Part shown: piece by piece, positions 62,786 through 64,000 of the stretch
How the letters are laid out: each line of letters starts with the position of its first letter
How positions within the stretch are numbered: position 1 is the first letter of the stretch
Assembly: GCA_031082425.1 (NCBI GenBank)
Contig: JAVHLB010000003.1
Location: 1-64,000, forward strand
Direction: 5' to 3'
Length of the DNA: 64,000 nt
Source of the DNA: Candidatus Edwardsbacteria bacterium
GTDB lineage: Bacteria > Edwardsbacteria > AC1 > EtOH8
Notes under the pieces: model-generated
Told to the model about the DNA's origin: nothing
Seen by the model: only the letters and a program-made list of their open reading frames with translations
The model's database searches: none
Position numbers and translations under genes: made by a program

Positions 62786-63295
62786 ATGGCGCCTCAGGAT
62801 GTTTTGAAAAAGGTAGTCCTGTTCAAATACCTCTCGCCCGCCGAGCTGGAATCCCTGGAGAGCAAGCTGGAGAAGCGCAAGGTTGCCAAGGACACGGCGA
62901 TATTCCAGGAGGGAAGCGCCGGCAACGAGATGTACCTGATCACCAGCGGAGAGGTGGAGATCAGCATCAAGCGAAACGAATCCAAGCTGGTGCTGGCCGA
63001 ACTGGGGGAGAGCTCCTTCTTCGGGGAGATGGCCCTGATCACCGACAAACCCCGCACCGCCACCGCCACCGCCGCCATCGACAGCGAGATCTATGCCCTG
63101 TCCAAGGAGGAGTTCCAGAGGCTGCTGATGAAGGAGCCCCAGCTCTCCGCCCGGATGCTGCTGGCCATCTCCGAGATCCTGTGCGACCGGATCCAGTCCA
63201 CCAACGAGAACCTGGAGACCTATTTCCTGATCAACCGGGCGATCGTTGACAACGAGCAGTTCCGCCGGCTGTACATCCACAGCCACGTAAAATAG
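62786..63295 (+). CDS. Cyclic-nucleotide-binding domain protein
   Basis: 169 residues. One CNB domain (about 10-125) with GSAGNEMYLITSGEVEI, and the phosphate-binding cassette GESSFFGEMALITDKPRTATATA, which keeps the Glu and the Arg-Thr. There is no helix-turn-helix, so it is not a Crp-type regulator. The C-terminal 45 residues are helical. It could be a subunit that senses cAMP or c-di-nucleotide. GGAGGT precedes ATG 62786. Confidence 0.85.
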   Translation: MAPQDVLKKVVLFKYLSPAELESLESKLEKRKVAKDTAIFQEGSAGNEMYLITSGEVEISIKRNESKLVLAELGESSFFGEMALITDKPRTATATAAIDSEIYALSKEEFQRLLMKEPQLSARMLLAISEILCDRIQSTNENLETYFLINRAIVDNEQFRRLYIHSHVK

Positions 63296-63312
63296 TCCAG
63301 TCACAAAATGAT

Positions 63313-63387
63313 GTCCCCATCGACTAGCGGTTAGGTCACCACTCTTTCAAGGTGGCGGCACGGGTTCGAATCCCGTTGGGGACGCCA
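63313..63387 (+). tRNA. tRNA-Glu (anticodon UUC)
   Basis: 75 bases including an encoded CCA (63385-63387). Acceptor stem GTCCCCA/TGGGGAC, anticodon stem CCACT/GGTGG (with one T-G pair) around the loop CTTTCAA, T arm ACGGG TTCGAAT CCCGT. Anticodon TTC reads glutamate codons. Confidence 0.94.
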
Positions 63388-63483
63388 TTTTTTGTGCCGT
63401 GCCACCACCTTGAACTGAGGAATGCGGCACCCCGATGGAATCGGGGTTGGGGACGCCATTTTTTGTGCCGTGCCACCACCTTG
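63375..63483 (+). repeat. Direct repeat of the tRNA-Glu 3' end
   Basis: Two 38-base copies, identical by eye, at 63375-63412 and 63446-63483 start inside the T arm of tRNA-Glu (GTTGGGGACGCCA) and run on through a T tract to CCACCACCTTG. In front of the second copy, 63425-63446 is a decayed T arm (CCCCGAT and ATCGGGG). Confidence 0.85.
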
Positions 63484-63814
63484 GATCCAGCGGTTTGGTG
63501 TTTCCCCTTGATCGGTGCCCGGTGTGATCTCGAACCAAGCCGTTGGGCGCCAAGGATAAAAAAAAATAAAAAGCACTTGACAACCGGCCTGGTAAATTGC
63601 TATTATTAGCCCTGAATTAAGACCTGATGAAATATATTTTAAATATATTCAAGCTTTAAGGAGGTGAGGGACCGGTATTCCTAATTCTGTAGGGTTATCT
63701 TAATTCACTGAACAATAGTGTTTCCCTAAACAAACGGCACCATATATTGTTGTGCCGGGTGTATCAAATGAAGCTAATCTAAATTAACCAACACAATTTA
63801 GGAGGTCAAACAAA
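63388..63814 (+). other. Intergenic region between tRNA-Glu and the last gene
   Basis: About 427 bases. It holds the direct repeat, a second decayed tRNA 3' half (63425-63458), a strong promoter (63577-63606), and an unusually long leader of about 200 bases. In the leader are a 19-base palindrome (63631-63649), an AAGGAGGTGAGGG purine run (about 63657-63669) with no open frame after it, and a CGGCAC/GTGCCG hairpin (63735-63740, 63752-63757). I recognise no known riboswitch. Confidence 0.6.
63577..63606 (+). promoter_or_regulatory. Strong promoter of the last gene
   Basis: TTGACA (63577-63582) and TATTAT (63601-63606) with an 18-base spacer, about 210 bases before the start codon. Confidence 0.65.
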
Positions 63815-64000
63815 ATGAAGCGAATTGTATCGGTATTCGCGGTTCTGATGATGGTAGCCGGTCTGGCTATGGCAACCCCCTCGATGTACGGAAGCACCGG
63901 TCTGGTAAGGACCATAGCTCCCGACAACTGCGGCCCGATGAGCTTCGGGATCGGTTTTCGCGGGTTCCTCTCCATGGGCGATTATGACACCAACTTTTCC
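63815..64000 (+). CDS. Start of an outer-membrane protein gene (truncated by the window)
   Basis: 62 codons are visible. Signal peptide of about 20 residues (MKRIVSVFAVLMMVAGLAMA), then TPSMYGSTGLVRTIAPDN, GPMSFGIGF, the usual beginning of secreted barrel proteins of candidate-phylum genomes. AGGAGGT (63800-63806) precedes the ATG. The function depends on the missing part, which could include an OmpA-type domain. Confidence 0.7.
   Translation, partial: MKRIVSVFAVLMMVAGLAMATPSMYGSTGLVRTIAPDNCGPMSFGIGFRGFLSMGDYDTNFS

Noticed and set aside
63331..63583. Two overlapping minus-strand frames across tRNA-Glu
   Set aside because: They are produced by the tRNA and its duplicated 3' end; repeated peptide segments reflect the DNA repeat.
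63650..63675. A small gene after AAGGAGGTGAGGG in the leader
   Set aside because: No start codon with an open frame of useful length follows at proper spacing.

Overview
The window is one continuous stretch of a Gram-negative-type (diderm) bacterial chromosome of moderately high GC. Outer-membrane barrel proteins, lipoprotein signals, a periplasmic-facing site-2 protease and a MurE with the DNPR signature of meso-diaminopimelate ligases all point to a diderm with mDAP peptidoglycan. The barrel types (PorV/UPF0164-like, ComEA-type helix-hairpin-helix barrels), the gene mix and the dense translational coupling suggest an uncultured candidate phylum in or near the FCB group (for example Edwardsbacteria/TA06-like). 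That placement is a guess; no rRNA is present to test it.

Layout. 1-17.3 kb: a complete division and cell wall (dcw) operon in canonical order, mraZ-(STAS gene)-rsmH-ftsL-ftsI-murE-murF-mraY-murD-ftsW-murG-murC-murB-ftsQ-ftsA-ftsZ. It is preceded by a strong promoter and a 10-bp-period MraZ operator and closed by an intrinsic terminator. The odd member is a STAS gene that lacks the phosphorylatable serine. 17.3-18 kb: a REP-associated HUH transposase carrying a REP-like palindrome inside its own frame. 18-21.2 kb: a coupled pair of outer-membrane-barrel/helix-hairpin-helix proteins, the most unusual system here. 21.2-28.9 kb: TPR proteins, RseP, a DUF2378-like protein, an EF-G-like GTPase with a lost G4 motif, and asparaginase. 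29-32.4 kb: a FAD oxidase, the redox regulator Rex and a dihydrolipoyl dehydrogenase. 32.4-40.2 kb: two tandem solute-binding lipoproteins without a permease, a histidine kinase, a lone receiver and an 889-residue receiver-PAS-PAS-GAF-GGDEF-(degenerate HD-GYP) protein. 40.3-42.8 kb: polyamine genes. 42.9-43.4 kb: a 36-residue desulforedoxin-like peptide and a DUF1858 protein. 43.4-46 kb, minus strand: a HAD hydrolase and a 623-residue unknown.

46.2-49.3 kb holds the pantothenate genes panB, panC and panD, interrupted by a nonsense-broken GxxExxY gene between inverted repeats and by an AT-rich membrane-protein gene. 49.3-52.7 kb: a stand-alone GlmU-type nucleotidyltransferase, a LytR_C protein, rsfS and argS. 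52.7-59.7 kb: a methyltransferase, purM, thiF-thiS, a metallophosphoesterase and the molybdopterin genes moaA-moaC-(DUF559 endonuclease cassette)-MOSC-mogA/moaB. 59.8-64 kb: clpX, purA, tRNA-Lys, a cyclic-nucleotide-binding protein, tRNA-Glu with a duplicated 3' end, and the start of an outer-membrane protein gene cut by the window edge.

Two themes recur. First, functional operons are built with ATGA or short overlaps. Second, small nuclease-like genes (GxxExxY, DUF559) and a RAYT transposase sit among short palindromic repeats, the apparent mobile fraction of this genome.
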